Assembly (NCBI GenBank): GCA_023301725.1
Contig: JALZUD010000019.1
Location: forward strand, 31,507-95,506
Source: Granulosicoccus sp.
Lineage (GTDB): Bacteria; Pseudomonadota; Gammaproteobacteria; Granulosicoccales; Granulosicoccaceae
DNA: 64,000 nucleotides
Direction of reading: 5' to 3'
The notes under the pieces were generated by a model, which saw only the letters and a list, made by a program, of their open reading frames with translations, had not been told where the DNA came from and searched no databases. A program made the translations under genes and the position numbers. This document shows positions 19,344-28,558 of this stretch, piece after piece (position 1 is the first letter of the stretch; each line of letters begins with the position of its first letter).

Positions 19344-21404
19344 TCAGGGCTTGCAATAAGGCTGTACCCATATTGCGGTATCGTGAAAAACAGCACCACC
19401 ATTGGGCTGACCGGGCGAACTACTGATTAGGGCATTAATGCCAATACCGTCGATGAAGTCGGCATTCGGCCAAAGACTCTCAACCACAACCGTGCCAGGT
19501 CGGACTCCATCAAACCTCATCGCTTTAAGCGACACGCGGCCTTGCTCGTTACCCAAAGTGACGGCCTGCCCGTCAGCCAGACCATACGCCTTCATATCTT
19601 GCGGATGGATAAGCGCTTTCGGCTCTTTTTCCATGCGGCGGCTAGACGCCATTTCTGTAAAACTGGTATTTAAAAATTGTCTGGCAGGTGCTGCAACAAG
19701 TCGCAGTGGATACGCTTCGCTCGTGTTGTCAATCACATCCCAATGATCGGGATAGCTTGGCATGCCTTGCGTGTTAGGCCCCACGCTGCTCCAGTCAGGT
19801 TTGAAATGAAAGCGCTTGTCAGGAGTTCCAAAACCGTGCCTGAAATTGGCAACATCCAGCTGCTCAACCGGCCTGCAATCGTGCCCACCACTGGCTACTA
19901 ATGCATCAAAATCAGGCAGGTGCGAAGCCTCTAACATTGAGTCTATTAATTGCCGTTCATCACGTTTAAAGCCTTCATGTTCAAGCCCAAGACGTTGTGC
20001 CAAAGACTGTAGTAGTTGATGATTGCTACGACATTCTCCGGGCGCATCAATGAGCTTGGGACCTACTTGCAAATGCGTATGTCCACCGGCTGTGTAGATG
20101 TCATTGTGCTCAAGAAACATAGTAGCTGGCAATACAATGTCCGCTGTTTGTGCAGTTTCCGTCATGAACTGCTCATGTACAACAGTGAAAAGATCGTCGC
20201 GCGCCAAGCCTTTTAAAACCTTAAGGGTATCGGGCGCCACGACTGCCGGGTTTGTGTTTTGTACAAGCAGAGCTTCAATTGCTGGACCACCTTGAAGATC
20301 TATTGGGTTGCCAAGTAGCGCTTCACCAATACGTGATTGATCAATGATACGCGTGTTACTGGCAATGTCTAAGCCTTCAATTTGTGTTTTATCTAATGTA
20401 TAGATCTCGCTATTTCCGTATAACGCACCGCCACCTTCAAACTGCCATGCACCACTAACTGCAGGCAAACAGCTCACAGCATGCATATTGACAGCACCAT
20501 TGCGCGAGCGCGAAAACCCATAGCCGATGCGTATAAAGCTTTTTTTAGTGTTGCCATACAACCTTGCAAACTGCACAATTTGATCAATACTCAGACCTGT
20601 AATCTGTGCAGCCCACTGTGGAGTACGTTGTTTGAAATGTGCTCGCACATCGCCGTTCATATCGGTTCGACTGGCAAGGTATGTATCATCAGCCAAGCCC
20701 TCTTCTAACATCACGTGCATCACAGCACATGCCAAAGCGCCATCAGTGCCAGGCTTGAGCATCAGATGCAAGTCAGCCTTGTCGGCTGTTTTGGTTCTGT
20801 ACGGATCAATAACCACAAGCTTTGCGTTGGTGTTGCGTCGCGCTTGCGATATGTGGTGCATAACATTTACTTGGGTGCTTACCGGATTACCACCCCAGAC
20901 AACAACCAGCTCACTCTTGTGCATCAATCGCACATCACTGCCGCTCTTCATGCCCGTGCCCGCTTTAAAACCGGCATCAGAAAGTGCGACACAAAACGTC
21001 GAATGCTGACGTGAGGTTCCATATTCGCGTCTGAACCGTTCCAGTCCGTCGCGTTGTACCAAGCCCATGGTGCCTGCATAATGAAAAGGCCAGATAGCTT
21101 CCCCACCACTGCGAGACTTAATGCTTGAGAATTTTTCACAGACGGTATCGAGCGCTTCATCCCATGAAATTCGCTCAAAATTTCCAGCCTTGCGCACCAA
21201 AGGGTGCATAAGCCGGTCAGGATGATGCACTCGCTCAGCATAACGAGATACCTTGGCGCAGATCACCCCTTGCGTGTAAGAGTGATCCTTGGCGCCGTAG
21301 ACCTTGCCGATGGTTTTTGCGTCTAACACCTCCACATCCAGCGCACAGGTGCTGGGGCAATCGTGCGGACAGACACTGCGACGGCGCTTGCTTACAGTAG
21401 ACAT
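19344..21404 (-). CDS. Molybdopterin oxidoreductase with N-terminal 4Fe-4S motif
   Basis: It has 686 residues. The iron-sulfur motif VCPHDCPSTCAL with the fourth Cys in GVICAKV lies at residues 11-51. The molybdopterin domain (about 55-540) contains VVWGGNPVSTQVN, VVIDPYRTKTADKADLHL, KPGTDGALACAVMHV, LLVQNTNPAVV and TADIVLPATMFLEHNDIY. A molydopterin-dinucleotide-binding domain (about 570-680) ends the protein. There is no Tat signal, so it should be cytoplasmic. It resembles the formate dehydrogenase/biotin-sulfoxide-reductase-like superfamily; the substrate is unknown, and no electron-transfer subunit or Mo-cofactor gene is adjacent. Confidence 0.88.
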   Translation of the reverse strand: MSTVSKRRRSVCPHDCPSTCALDVEVLDAKTIGKVYGAKDHSYTQGVICAKVSRYAERVHHPDRLMHPLVRKAGNFERISWDEALDTVCEKFSSIKSRSGGEAIWPFHYAGTMGLVQRDGLERFRREYGTSRQHSTFCVALSDAGFKAGTGMKSGSDVRLMHKSELVVVWGGNPVSTQVNVMHHISQARRNTNAKLVVIDPYRTKTADKADLHLMLKPGTDGALACAVMHVMLEEGLADDTYLASRTDMNGDVRAHFKQRTPQWAAQITGLSIDQIVQFARLYGNTKKSFIRIGYGFSRSRNGAVNMHAVSCLPAVSGAWQFEGGGALYGNSEIYTLDKTQIEGLDIASNTRIIDQSRIGEALLGNPIDLQGGPAIEALLVQNTNPAVVAPDTLKVLKGLARDDLFTVVHEQFMTETAQTADIVLPATMFLEHNDIYTAGGHTHLQVGPKLIDAPGECRSNHQLLQSLAQRLGLEHEGFKRDERQLIDSMLEASHLPDFDALVASGGHDCRPVEQLDVANFRHGFGTPDKRFHFKPDWSSVGPNTQGMPSYPDHWDVIDNTSEAYPLRLVAAPARQFLNTSFTEMASSRRMEKEPKALIHPQDMKAYGLADGQAVTLGNEQGRVSLKAMRFDGVRPGTVVVESLWPNADFIDGIGINALISSSPGQPNGGAVFHDTAIWVQPYCKP

Positions 21405-21684
21405 TCAGGCAATTTCACTGCGGGGTGTGCCAACAGATTAATCGAAAACGAACTCCAAGGTAATGCCCGAGTAATTTACGCCGCCCCTTTCCTCCCAAAT
21501 AGGCGAAACACCGTAGAACGGTGGAAAACGTTGCTTCCAATCTAACTTGGAGTGCAGAAGATTACCGGCATCCACGCCGACCAACGACAAAGCGCAGTGA
21601 GGCTATGAACAGCACAAGGGTTCTACAGGATTTTTTATAACCGTACATTGATCAGCAAACTGCAACAACTATAATTGCACGAGT

Positions 21685-22716
21685 TCAGCTGGTGTCACCT
21701 TCAATCAATTCAACGCCATAGTCATGCTTTGCAGAGTCACTAGATTCAGATGTCTGACCGCTGACAAACTTGGCAGCTTCAGTACCGATTTTGTAGCGAG
21801 GAGTTCGCGTAGTGGTAATCTGCAGAGGTAATGATTCCAGAAAATTCAGGCCATTGAAGCCTGCTAACGCTAATTGTTCCGGCACGCGAATCTGATGCGC
21901 CAGACAATGCATCAAGCCACCAGCGGCAAGATCATCATTTGCATAGTAGATGACATCGGGTTTGTACCCTCCACGCAGTATCTCCTCCGTGCTTCGCCGA
22001 CCCAAAAGCATTGAAGAGGGTTCATCGGATAGTACTTGCGCAACCAATTGTGCACCTTGGCGTTTGATGGTGGACACGAAACTCTTGAAACGTTTACCTG
22101 CGCGCAGATCACCGCCAGGTTGGCTACCGACATAGGCAAATCGCCGATAACCCTTGTCCAGAAGGTGCTGAGCCATTTGCCGCCCTGCTTTGCGATGCGA
22201 GAAACCAAAACAAGACCCAACAGGTGTTCCATCAATATCCATGATTTCAGCAACCCTGATGGATGTAGCTGCCAGCGTATCGCGAAGAGTTGTCGTGTGC
22301 TCCAGCCCAGATATGATGAGTCCTTGTGGTCGCCACGCAAGCATGTCTAGCACAAGAGCCGATTCAGCTTCCTGAGAGTACTCACTGACACCAAAAACTG
22401 GCTTCACGTTGATCTCGTTTAACGCCGAGGTGACACCAGACAGGACTTCTGAAAAAACGCGATTTTGTAAATTGGGCAATACAACCCCCACCAGTGAGCT
22501 CTCTGATCCCGCAAGTCCTCCTGCGAGTCGGTTGTGCACGTAACCGATGTCTGCCGCTGCTTTATTAACACGAGAGCGCACCACCTCCGATACGTAGCCA
22601 GTGTTTCTCATCACACGCGAAACCGTCATCTGACTGACATCAGCGATACGCGCCACATCTGTCATGGTGGGGTCGCGCACGCCAACCCTTTTGTTTCCGC
22701 CAGAGTGTTTAGTCAT
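21685..22716 (-). CDS. LacI-family transcriptional regulator
   Basis: It has 343 residues. The helix-turn-helix is TMTDVARIADVSQMTVSRVM (about 17-37) with a hinge helix around RLAGGLAGSESSLVGVV. A periplasmic-binding-protein-like effector domain follows (about 60-335) containing GCFG-type contacts and YYANDDLAAGGLMHCL. It is divergent from the ABC importer operon starting at 22931, whose promoter carries two palindromes, so it is most likely the sugar-responsive repressor of that operon and perhaps of itself. Confidence 0.93.
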   Translation of the reverse strand: MTKHSGGNKRVGVRDPTMTDVARIADVSQMTVSRVMRNTGYVSEVVRSRVNKAAADIGYVHNRLAGGLAGSESSLVGVVLPNLQNRVFSEVLSGVTSALNEINVKPVFGVSEYSQEAESALVLDMLAWRPQGLIISGLEHTTTLRDTLAATSIRVAEIMDIDGTPVGSCFGFSHRKAGRQMAQHLLDKGYRRFAYVGSQPGGDLRAGKRFKSFVSTIKRQGAQLVAQVLSDEPSSMLLGRRSTEEILRGGYKPDVIYYANDDLAAGGLMHCLAHQIRVPEQLALAGFNGLNFLESLPLQITTTRTPRYKIGTEAAKFVSGQTSESSDSAKHDYGVELIEGDTS

Positions 22717-22820
22717 GTTTGTACCTGCATACGTTCATTTGCTGAGTATCTCCTGATTCATTGACCACGAACTAACGAAGTAAAGTTAATGACGTACCTC
22801 GGATAGAGCTCGTTAGGTAG

Positions 22821-22850
22821 TTGACAGATGTTTACTCATGCATATATGGT
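22821..22850 (+). promoter_or_regulatory. Putative promoter of the ribose-type ABC operon
   Basis: A consensus -35 box TTGACA (22821-22826), an 18-base spacer and a TATGGT -10 box (22845-22850) place transcription start near 22857. The -10 box and start are covered by the two palindromes listed next, the layout expected for a repressed promoter. Confidence 0.55.
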
Positions 22851-22878
22851 AAGTACCATGATATGTTTGCGCAAACAT
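22846..22878. promoter_or_regulatory. Two operator-like palindromes, probable LacI-family binding sites
   Basis: ATGGTAAGTACCAT (22846-22859) has six-base arms around AG. ATGTTTGCGCAAACAT (22863-22878) is a perfect 16-base palindrome with the central CG typical of LacI/GalR operators. They lie over and just after the predicted transcription start of the ABC operon, next to a divergent LacI-type gene. The second is the stronger operator candidate. Confidence 0.6.
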
Positions 22879-22930
22879 GTCAACACTCATACCGCACCTA
22901 CAAGCGGTAGACAACGACAAGGAGATAATC

Positions 22931-24028
22931 ATGAAGCTGAACACCATCAGCGCAGCACTGTCTGTTGCACTTGCGGCCACACTTGCCACCACCACACCAG
23001 CACACGCCGAAACGTATCGCTCCGAATGCTTTGCACCGGCACCCGATACCGGGATGATCCAGTACGATGCAAAAGACGGCCCGTACAAGCTCGCCTTCGT
23101 CAACGGCTTTGCTGGCAATGACTGGCGCATTCAAGCCATTCAATCAGCAAAGGCCTGGGCCGCCCGACCAGAAAATGCAGCTAACATCGATGAGTTCACT
23201 GTAGTTTCGGTAGGCAACGATAGCGCCGCGCAAATAGCAGCCATTGATAACTTCATTGCAGCTGGGTATCACGGCATCACCTTTATAGCGGTAAACCCAA
23301 GTGCGTTTGAAGGTGTCATTCGTAGAGCCAACCGTGAAGGCACTGTTCTCATTCCATTCGATAATGTACTGGACACCGACAAAATCGTGCAGGTGAACGA
23401 GAGTCAACTCGCACTTGGCACACTCAAGGCACAATCTGTTGTCGATATTGCTGGCGATGATCTGAAAAAAATTCTGATGGTTAACGGGCTACCCGGCAAT
23501 TCAACAGACCGCGACCGTCGGCTAGGCATGATGAGCGTTCTTGAACCCATAGACGGCCTAGAGATCGTTGAAGTGGTAGGTAACTGGGATACTGGTACTA
23601 GCCAGAAAGTCGTTGCCGATGCCCTTGCCACCCATGGGCAGTTTGATGCTGTTGTATCGCAACATGGCGGAGCAGGAACCATCAATGCCATGCTGGCCGC
23701 AGACCACCCGATTGTGCCTATGGGTCTTGACGGTGAGAACGGAGTTCGCATGCTGATCGATGAACACACAATACCCGGTGTATCAGCTAGTCAGGCTCCT
23801 GCGATGTCAGCAGTCGCGCTTGACGCAGCCGTAGCTCTTCTGCAAGGTAACGCTCTACCACAAACCATATTCCTGCCAATACCGCAGGTGAGTTCGGAAG
23901 CACTGGAGGCCGGCGTTAATTTCTTCCCTGACTTGCCCAAATCCTTTAATACAGGTACCGGTTTCACTGAGTGCTTTACACCGTTTACACCAGAGGAACT
24001 GTTGGGACAGTCCGCAGACGACTCCTAA
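22931..24028 (+). CDS. Sugar ABC transporter substrate-binding protein (periplasmic-binding type 1)
   Basis: It has 365 residues from the ATG at 22931, which follows the excellent site AAGGAGATAATC; the frame stays open upstream but runs into the operator. The signal peptide ends at about 25 (TTTPAHA-E). The mature fold matches ribose/rhizopine-type binding proteins: YKLAFVNGFAGNDWRIQAI, AAIDNFIAAGYHGITFIAVN, VIPFDNV-like and VNGLPGNSTDRDRR segments. It heads an operon with one double ATPase and two RbsC-type permeases. The downstream lactonase and dehydrogenase suggest an aldose or sugar-acid substrate. Confidence 0.93.
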   Translation: MKLNTISAALSVALAATLATTTPAHAETYRSECFAPAPDTGMIQYDAKDGPYKLAFVNGFAGNDWRIQAIQSAKAWAARPENAANIDEFTVVSVGNDSAAQIAAIDNFIAAGYHGITFIAVNPSAFEGVIRRANREGTVLIPFDNVLDTDKIVQVNESQLALGTLKAQSVVDIAGDDLKKILMVNGLPGNSTDRDRRLGMMSVLEPIDGLEIVEVVGNWDTGTSQKVVADALATHGQFDAVVSQHGGAGTINAMLAADHPIVPMGLDGENGVRMLIDEHTIPGVSASQAPAMSAVALDAAVALLQGNALPQTIFLPIPQVSSEALEAGVNFFPDLPKSFNTGTGFTECFTPFTPEELLGQSADDS

Positions 24029-24046
24029 TAAGAGACTAGAAACCTA

Positions 24047-24076
24047 CCGCTCGTGTGTCCGGATGATCACGAGCGG
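24047..24076 (+). repeat. Stem-loop between binding-protein and ATPase genes
   Basis: CCGCTCGTG pairs perfectly with CACGAGCGG across a 12-base loop. No U-run follows, so it more likely protects the 3' end of the binding-protein mRNA or attenuates read-through than ends transcription. Confidence 0.55.
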
Positions 24077-24121
24077 CTTATCAACACTCTCAACTTCTCT
24101 TGCTAATCAGGCTAACGCTGA

Positions 24122-25633
24122 GTGAAAGATATAGAAGCACCACTGATCAAGTTTGAACAAGTCACCAAGTGCTATGGGGCGACAACGGCCTTATCGGACG
24201 TAGACTTCGCCTGCTATGCGGGCGAAATACACGCGATTCTCGGTGAGAATGGTGCAGGTAAATCCACGCTGATGAAATTACTTTCAGGCGTCATACAACC
24301 CACTACAGGTCGTCTCCACATCGAGGGCCAGGCCGTCATCCTCAGCTCGCCACGCAAAGCCATCGAACGCGGTCTAATATGTATGTTTCAGGAGCTGTCA
24401 TTGGTGCCTGATCTGAGCGTCCGCGAGAACTTATTGCTCGGTGGTAAGGGCTCAGCCTATGGGTTTTCAAAAAACGCCGATCTAAACATTGCACGAAAAC
24501 TTCTTGATCAGATAGAAGGTGGACATATAGCGTTCGCAACTCACGTCAGCGAACTGACCTTGGCGGAACGCCAGCAGGTTGAAATTGCCAAAGCCTTGAG
24601 TCGTAAGCCGCGTTTACTCATACTGGACGAGGCAACGTCCGCATTGGACGCAACCGTCGTTGAGCGAGTGTTTGATTTAATCAGACAACAACGCAACGAA
24701 GGTGTAGGCGTGCTGTTCATATCACACCGGTTTCATGAAATAGAGGCAATTGCCGACAAAATATCCGTGTTTCGCAATGGACAACATATCGATACTTTTC
24801 AGAACGGCCAATACGATTATCCAGCCATCATCAACAAAATGGTTGGCCAGCCGCTCACCGAATTATTCCCCACTATAAAGGCAGCAAAAGACAACGCACC
24901 CGTCGTGCTGGATCTGCAATCATTGAGCTGGAACGATGAGATCAAAAACATCTCGCTAAGTGTCAGAGAGGGTGAAATACTCGGTCTTGGTGGACTGGAC
25001 GGTCAAGGCCAAGCTGAAGTCATGAAGGCGCTATTCGGCTTACTTAAGAACACCACGGGCAAAGCCACCATTAACGGCATAACAGAGATGCCAGACTCCC
25101 CGAAAGCTGCAAAGGCTGCAAGGCTCGGACTTGCCTGGGTGCCTGAAGACAGAAAAAGTGAGGGTCTTATTCTAGATCAGAGCATTGCTGACAACATGAA
25201 GCTTGCAGCTCTTGGGCATCCAGTTAATCCGCAGCAGGATGCCTACGACAAGCTTATTTCGGCATTGGAGCTTAAATACCGTTCAATAGATCAGCCTGTA
25301 TCTGACTTATCCGGCGGCAACCAGCAAAAAGTAGCACTGATAAAGTGGCTTGTCATATCACCAAGATGCCTCCTACTCTCCGACCCTACGAGAGGCATTG
25401 ACGTAAAAACCAAGACACAGATCTACGCGCTGTTAAAAACTCTCTCTGAATCAGGCATAGCAATCATACTTCTCAGTTCAGACTATGAAGAACTGATTCA
25501 TTTGTGCCATCAGGTACATGTTTTCTACGGTGGTGAAGTCGTTGACTCCTTGCAGGGTGAGTCGTTAAGTGCACAGAATATTATTGCTGCATCTTTGAAC
25601 ATGCACAAGGGCGCAGTACCTGCTCATGGGTGA
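24122..25633 (+). CDS. Sugar ABC transporter ATP-binding protein (RbsA/MglA type)
   Basis: A 503-residue fusion of two nucleotide-binding domains. Domain 1 (about 8-235) has Walker A GENGAGKST, signature LTLAERQQVEIAKAL and Walker B LLILDEATSALD. Domain 2 (about 260-495) has a degenerate Walker A (GLGGLDGQGQ), as usual for this family, then WVPEDRKSEGL, signature LSGGNQQKV and LLLSDPTRGID. The start is GTG at 24122 with only a weak ribosome-binding site. It overlaps the next permease gene by eight bases. Confidence 0.94.
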   Translation: MKDIEAPLIKFEQVTKCYGATTALSDVDFACYAGEIHAILGENGAGKSTLMKLLSGVIQPTTGRLHIEGQAVILSSPRKAIERGLICMFQELSLVPDLSVRENLLLGGKGSAYGFSKNADLNIARKLLDQIEGGHIAFATHVSELTLAERQQVEIAKALSRKPRLLILDEATSALDATVVERVFDLIRQQRNEGVGVLFISHRFHEIEAIADKISVFRNGQHIDTFQNGQYDYPAIINKMVGQPLTELFPTIKAAKDNAPVVLDLQSLSWNDEIKNISLSVREGEILGLGGLDGQGQAEVMKALFGLLKNTTGKATINGITEMPDSPKAAKAARLGLAWVPEDRKSEGLILDQSIADNMKLAALGHPVNPQQDAYDKLISALELKYRSIDQPVSDLSGGNQQKVALIKWLVISPRCLLLSDPTRGIDVKTKTQIYALLKTLSESGIAIILLSSDYEELIHLCHQVHVFYGGEVVDSLQGESLSAQNIIAASLNMHKGAVPAHG

Positions 25634-26591
25634 TCTATACAAGCGCCATCGGCGTGAATGCATCGCATTTATTGTGCTGTTTGCCTTGCTATCACTGTAC
25701 ATCGCCACACACCCCAGAGGCGCATCCACCTACGTCATGACCATCTGGGCCAATCAGTGCCTGATACTGGCACTAGCGGCGATGGCACAGTTCTTCGTGG
25801 TACTGGTCCGAGGTATTGATTTGTCAGTAGGGGCGATCATGGCACTGACCAATTGCGTTGCCTCATACCTACTCGATGGCAGCGGGTTTGATCTAGTCTA
25901 TGGCTCTATTGCAGTAATTCTTGTTGGAACGCTGTGCGGCCTGCTCAATGGTTTGATCGTCGTCTTCGGGCGTATACAACCTATCATTGTGACGCTAGCA
26001 ACAGGTTCTGTATTCACAGGTCTTGCCCTGCTCTTGCGCCCCACCCCGGGGGGCGGTATCAACTATGACTTTGCCGATGCCATGACTCTTGATATAGCGG
26101 GCATACCTACCGCGATCATCATTTGCACTGTATTGATTCTCGCTTTCTGGTTACCGCTACGTAGAAGTGGATTGGGCCGAGCGTTGTACGCCATTGGTTC
26201 TTCCGAGCAAGCAGCATTTCAATCTGGCATCTCCGTTAATACAGTCAGGATTATTGCGTTTGCATTGGGAGGCACCTTCGCCGGACTCGCAGGAAGCTAC
26301 TTTAGCTACATCACAGCAACAGGGGATGCAGGGATCGCTGCAAACTTTACACTGAACTCCATAGCCGCTGTCGTGTTGGGCGGGGTTGCACTCAGTGGTG
26401 GCGTAGGCACCTTGATTGGCGCATTACTGGGAGCATGCATCCTCAAAACAATATCGTCGCTGATGTTCTTCTCAGGACTGCCTGCGCTGGCACAACCACT
26501 GATAGAAGGGGTGGTATTGGCAGCAGCGATAGCCGTAGGAAGCGCCGAAGTGTTGCGTGTTAAAAATCGCTTGCACGTGTTCGATCGATGA
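25626..26591 (+). CDS. Sugar ABC transporter permease (RbsC type)
   Basis: A 321-residue inner-membrane protein with eight to ten hydrophobic helices. It shows the BPD_transp_2 features GIDLSVGAIMALTN, FGRIQPIIVTLATGSVF, the cytoplasmic GRALYAIGSSEQAAFQSGI loop and a C-terminal VLGGVALSGGVGTLIGALLG. Its ATG overlaps the end of the ATPase gene and its TGA overlaps the next start (ATGA), indicating coupled translation. Confidence 0.93.
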   Translation: MGDLYKRHRRECIAFIVLFALLSLYIATHPRGASTYVMTIWANQCLILALAAMAQFFVVLVRGIDLSVGAIMALTNCVASYLLDGSGFDLVYGSIAVILVGTLCGLLNGLIVVFGRIQPIIVTLATGSVFTGLALLLRPTPGGGINYDFADAMTLDIAGIPTAIIICTVLILAFWLPLRRSGLGRALYAIGSSEQAAFQSGISVNTVRIIAFALGGTFAGLAGSYFSYITATGDAGIAANFTLNSIAAVVLGGVALSGGVGTLIGALLGACILKTISSLMFFSGLPALAQPLIEGVVLAAAIAVGSAEVLRVKNRLHVFDR

Positions 26592-27568
26592 CTATCAACC
26601 GATCAATAACTAAAACGATGAATAAACTAAGTTCGGCAGTATCGCTGGAAATTGTCTTCCCGTATATCGCTACAGTTCTGATGGTCCTGGGTGCCTCCAC
26701 ATTTTTCCCTGAATTCCTCAGTGCCAATTACCTATTACAGCAGTTACAAATAGCAGCATTTCTGGGTGTGATTGCACTGGGCGCAACTATTGTTATCCTA
26801 CTCGGGCATATCGACTTGTCCGTACCATGGGCATTGGGCGGTGCAGCTATAATTTCAACGGCCATGGCAGGTGCGGACAATACGGTTTTAACTATTCTCG
26901 CAGTGCCAGCAGCATTAGCCTTTGGCGCACTGGTCGGAATCATAAACGGCATTGGCGTTGCCTGGTTCCGCATTCCATCTATGGTGTGGACCCTAGCGGT
27001 GAATTCTATGCTGCTAGGTGTCGCAGTACTAAACACTGGCGGCTTCAACCCCAAAGGTGAAGCCTCAGCACTTATGAGCATGATGGCAACAGGTACGATC
27101 GCCACAATACCAGTCGCCTTTATCATCTGGATAGCGTTGGCAGTCGTGCTCATTCTGTTCTTAAAACGTGGCGGGTTTGGCCGCTACCTGTCATCCATTG
27201 GTTATAACGAAAAGGCCACCTATCTGGCAGGAATTTCTACATCGCGTGTGATCTTCACAGCGTTCATGATAGCTGGTGCCTGCTCGGCACTCGGTGGTGT
27301 TCTACTGGCAGGCTATGCCAACCAGGCTTACCAATCCATGGGGGATCCTTACCTGATGCCTACCATTGCGGCAGTGGTCATTGGCGGCACCTCCATACTC
27401 GGAGGTAAGGGCAGCCTGATTGGAACTATTGGTGGTGTCGCTTTCATCACGCTGTTGTCCTCAATTTTGTCTGTTATGCAAATCAGTGAAGCTTGGCGCA
27501 ACATCATATTCGGCTGCATCATCATTGCCATGCTACTACTGCAAACTCTGCGACGTAAACGGAGCTAA
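26588..27568 (+). CDS. Sugar ABC transporter permease (RbsC type), second
   Basis: A 326-residue inner-membrane protein of the same family as the preceding gene, with GHIDLSVPWALGGAAIIS, IPSMVWTLAVNSMLLG, FGRYLSSIGYNEKATYLAGI and VVIGGTSILGGKGSLIGTIG. Two different permeases suggest a heterodimeric channel. The start at 26588 overlaps the upstream stop; four bases separate it from the SMP-30 gene. Confidence 0.93.
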   Translation: MTINRSITKTMNKLSSAVSLEIVFPYIATVLMVLGASTFFPEFLSANYLLQQLQIAAFLGVIALGATIVILLGHIDLSVPWALGGAAIISTAMAGADNTVLTILAVPAALAFGALVGIINGIGVAWFRIPSMVWTLAVNSMLLGVAVLNTGGFNPKGEASALMSMMATGTIATIPVAFIIWIALAVVLILFLKRGGFGRYLSSIGYNEKATYLAGISTSRVIFTAFMIAGACSALGGVLLAGYANQAYQSMGDPYLMPTIAAVVIGGTSILGGKGSLIGTIGGVAFITLLSSILSVMQISEAWRNIIFGCIIIAMLLLQTLRRKRS

Positions 27569-27571
27569 ACT

Positions 27572-28498
27572 ATGAGCAACTACTTTGAGACTCTCAACCC
27601 TTTGTTCGATAATTTTATCGACACAAGCGGTGAACCCGATATCATCGCCAGCGATTGTACCTGGACAGAGGGGCCCGTCTGGTTGAACAGCGCACTGTAC
27701 TTTAACGATATTCCTGCAAAGAGAATGCTGAAGTGGACCGAGGCCAAAGGTACTGAAGTTGTATTATTAAACAGCGAATTTGCAAACGGCAATACACTTG
27801 ATAACAATGGTCACATGATTTCCTGCGAGCATGGAGGACGACGGGTCATACGTAGACTAGATCCACAAGACCCTACACGCGTTGACGTGATCGCGCAGCA
27901 CTACAACGGCAAGAAACTCAATTCGCCCAACGATGTGATTGTTCGTAAAGACGGCTCTGTCTGGTTTACAGATCCGCCCTACGGCATCAATTGCGACATT
28001 GAAGGTTACGCGGCAGACAGCGAGCTTGACGGCAACCATGTGTACCGTGTCGACACAGACGGTCAAGTTATCGCAGTAGCTACTGATTTTGATAAACCTA
28101 ACGGCCTTGCATTCAGTCCGGACCAAACACAACTCTACATCGCAGACTCCGGGGCCATTCTTGGCGCAAGCTTCCCAGACATGGACCGCACCCGCCCCCA
28201 TCACATCAGACGTTTTGATATCATCAACAATCAACTGCAAAACAGCCATGTTTTTTATGTTGTTGAACCCGGTGTGCCCGACGGACTTCGCGTAGATCAT
28301 GAAGGTTATGTATGGACCTCTGCCATGGACGGTATACACTGCCTGACCCCCGAAGGCGAAGTGATCGGTAAGATCCGACTCCCAAGCCCCACCTCAAACC
28401 TGTGCTTTGGCGGCCCCACGGGCTCAGATATTTTCATCACCTCATCTGATCGCGTCTATCGTGTCCGCTCCACACGGCGTGATGCCGTGCACGTTTGA
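27572..28498 (+). CDS. SMP-30/gluconolactonase family protein
   Basis: A 308-residue six-bladed propeller enzyme. Metal-ligand motifs are visible: TEGPVW (Glu), LNSPNDVIV (Asn), KPNGLAFSPD (Asn) and VPDGLRVD (Asp). Members hydrolyse sugar lactones to aldonic acids. There is no signal peptide. It starts three bases after the permease stop, so it belongs to the same operon; this suggests the imported sugar is oxidised to a lactone, but no clear sugar 1-dehydrogenase is present in the operon. Confidence 0.9.
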   Translation: MSNYFETLNPLFDNFIDTSGEPDIIASDCTWTEGPVWLNSALYFNDIPAKRMLKWTEAKGTEVVLLNSEFANGNTLDNNGHMISCEHGGRRVIRRLDPQDPTRVDVIAQHYNGKKLNSPNDVIVRKDGSVWFTDPPYGINCDIEGYAADSELDGNHVYRVDTDGQVIAVATDFDKPNGLAFSPDQTQLYIADSGAILGASFPDMDRTRPHHIRRFDIINNQLQNSHVFYVVEPGVPDGLRVDHEGYVWTSAMDGIHCLTPEGEVIGKIRLPSPTSNLCFGGPTGSDIFITSSDRVYRVRSTRRDAVHV

Positions 28499-28558
28499 CA
28501 CAGCGTTGCCCTCAGAACAAACTACCTTCTACAGCATCAGATTTCGACCCAAAATTCT

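Noticed and set aside
23404..23769. 121-codon minus-strand frame within the binding-protein gene
   Set aside because: It is antisense to a well-supported gene with signal peptide and family motifs.
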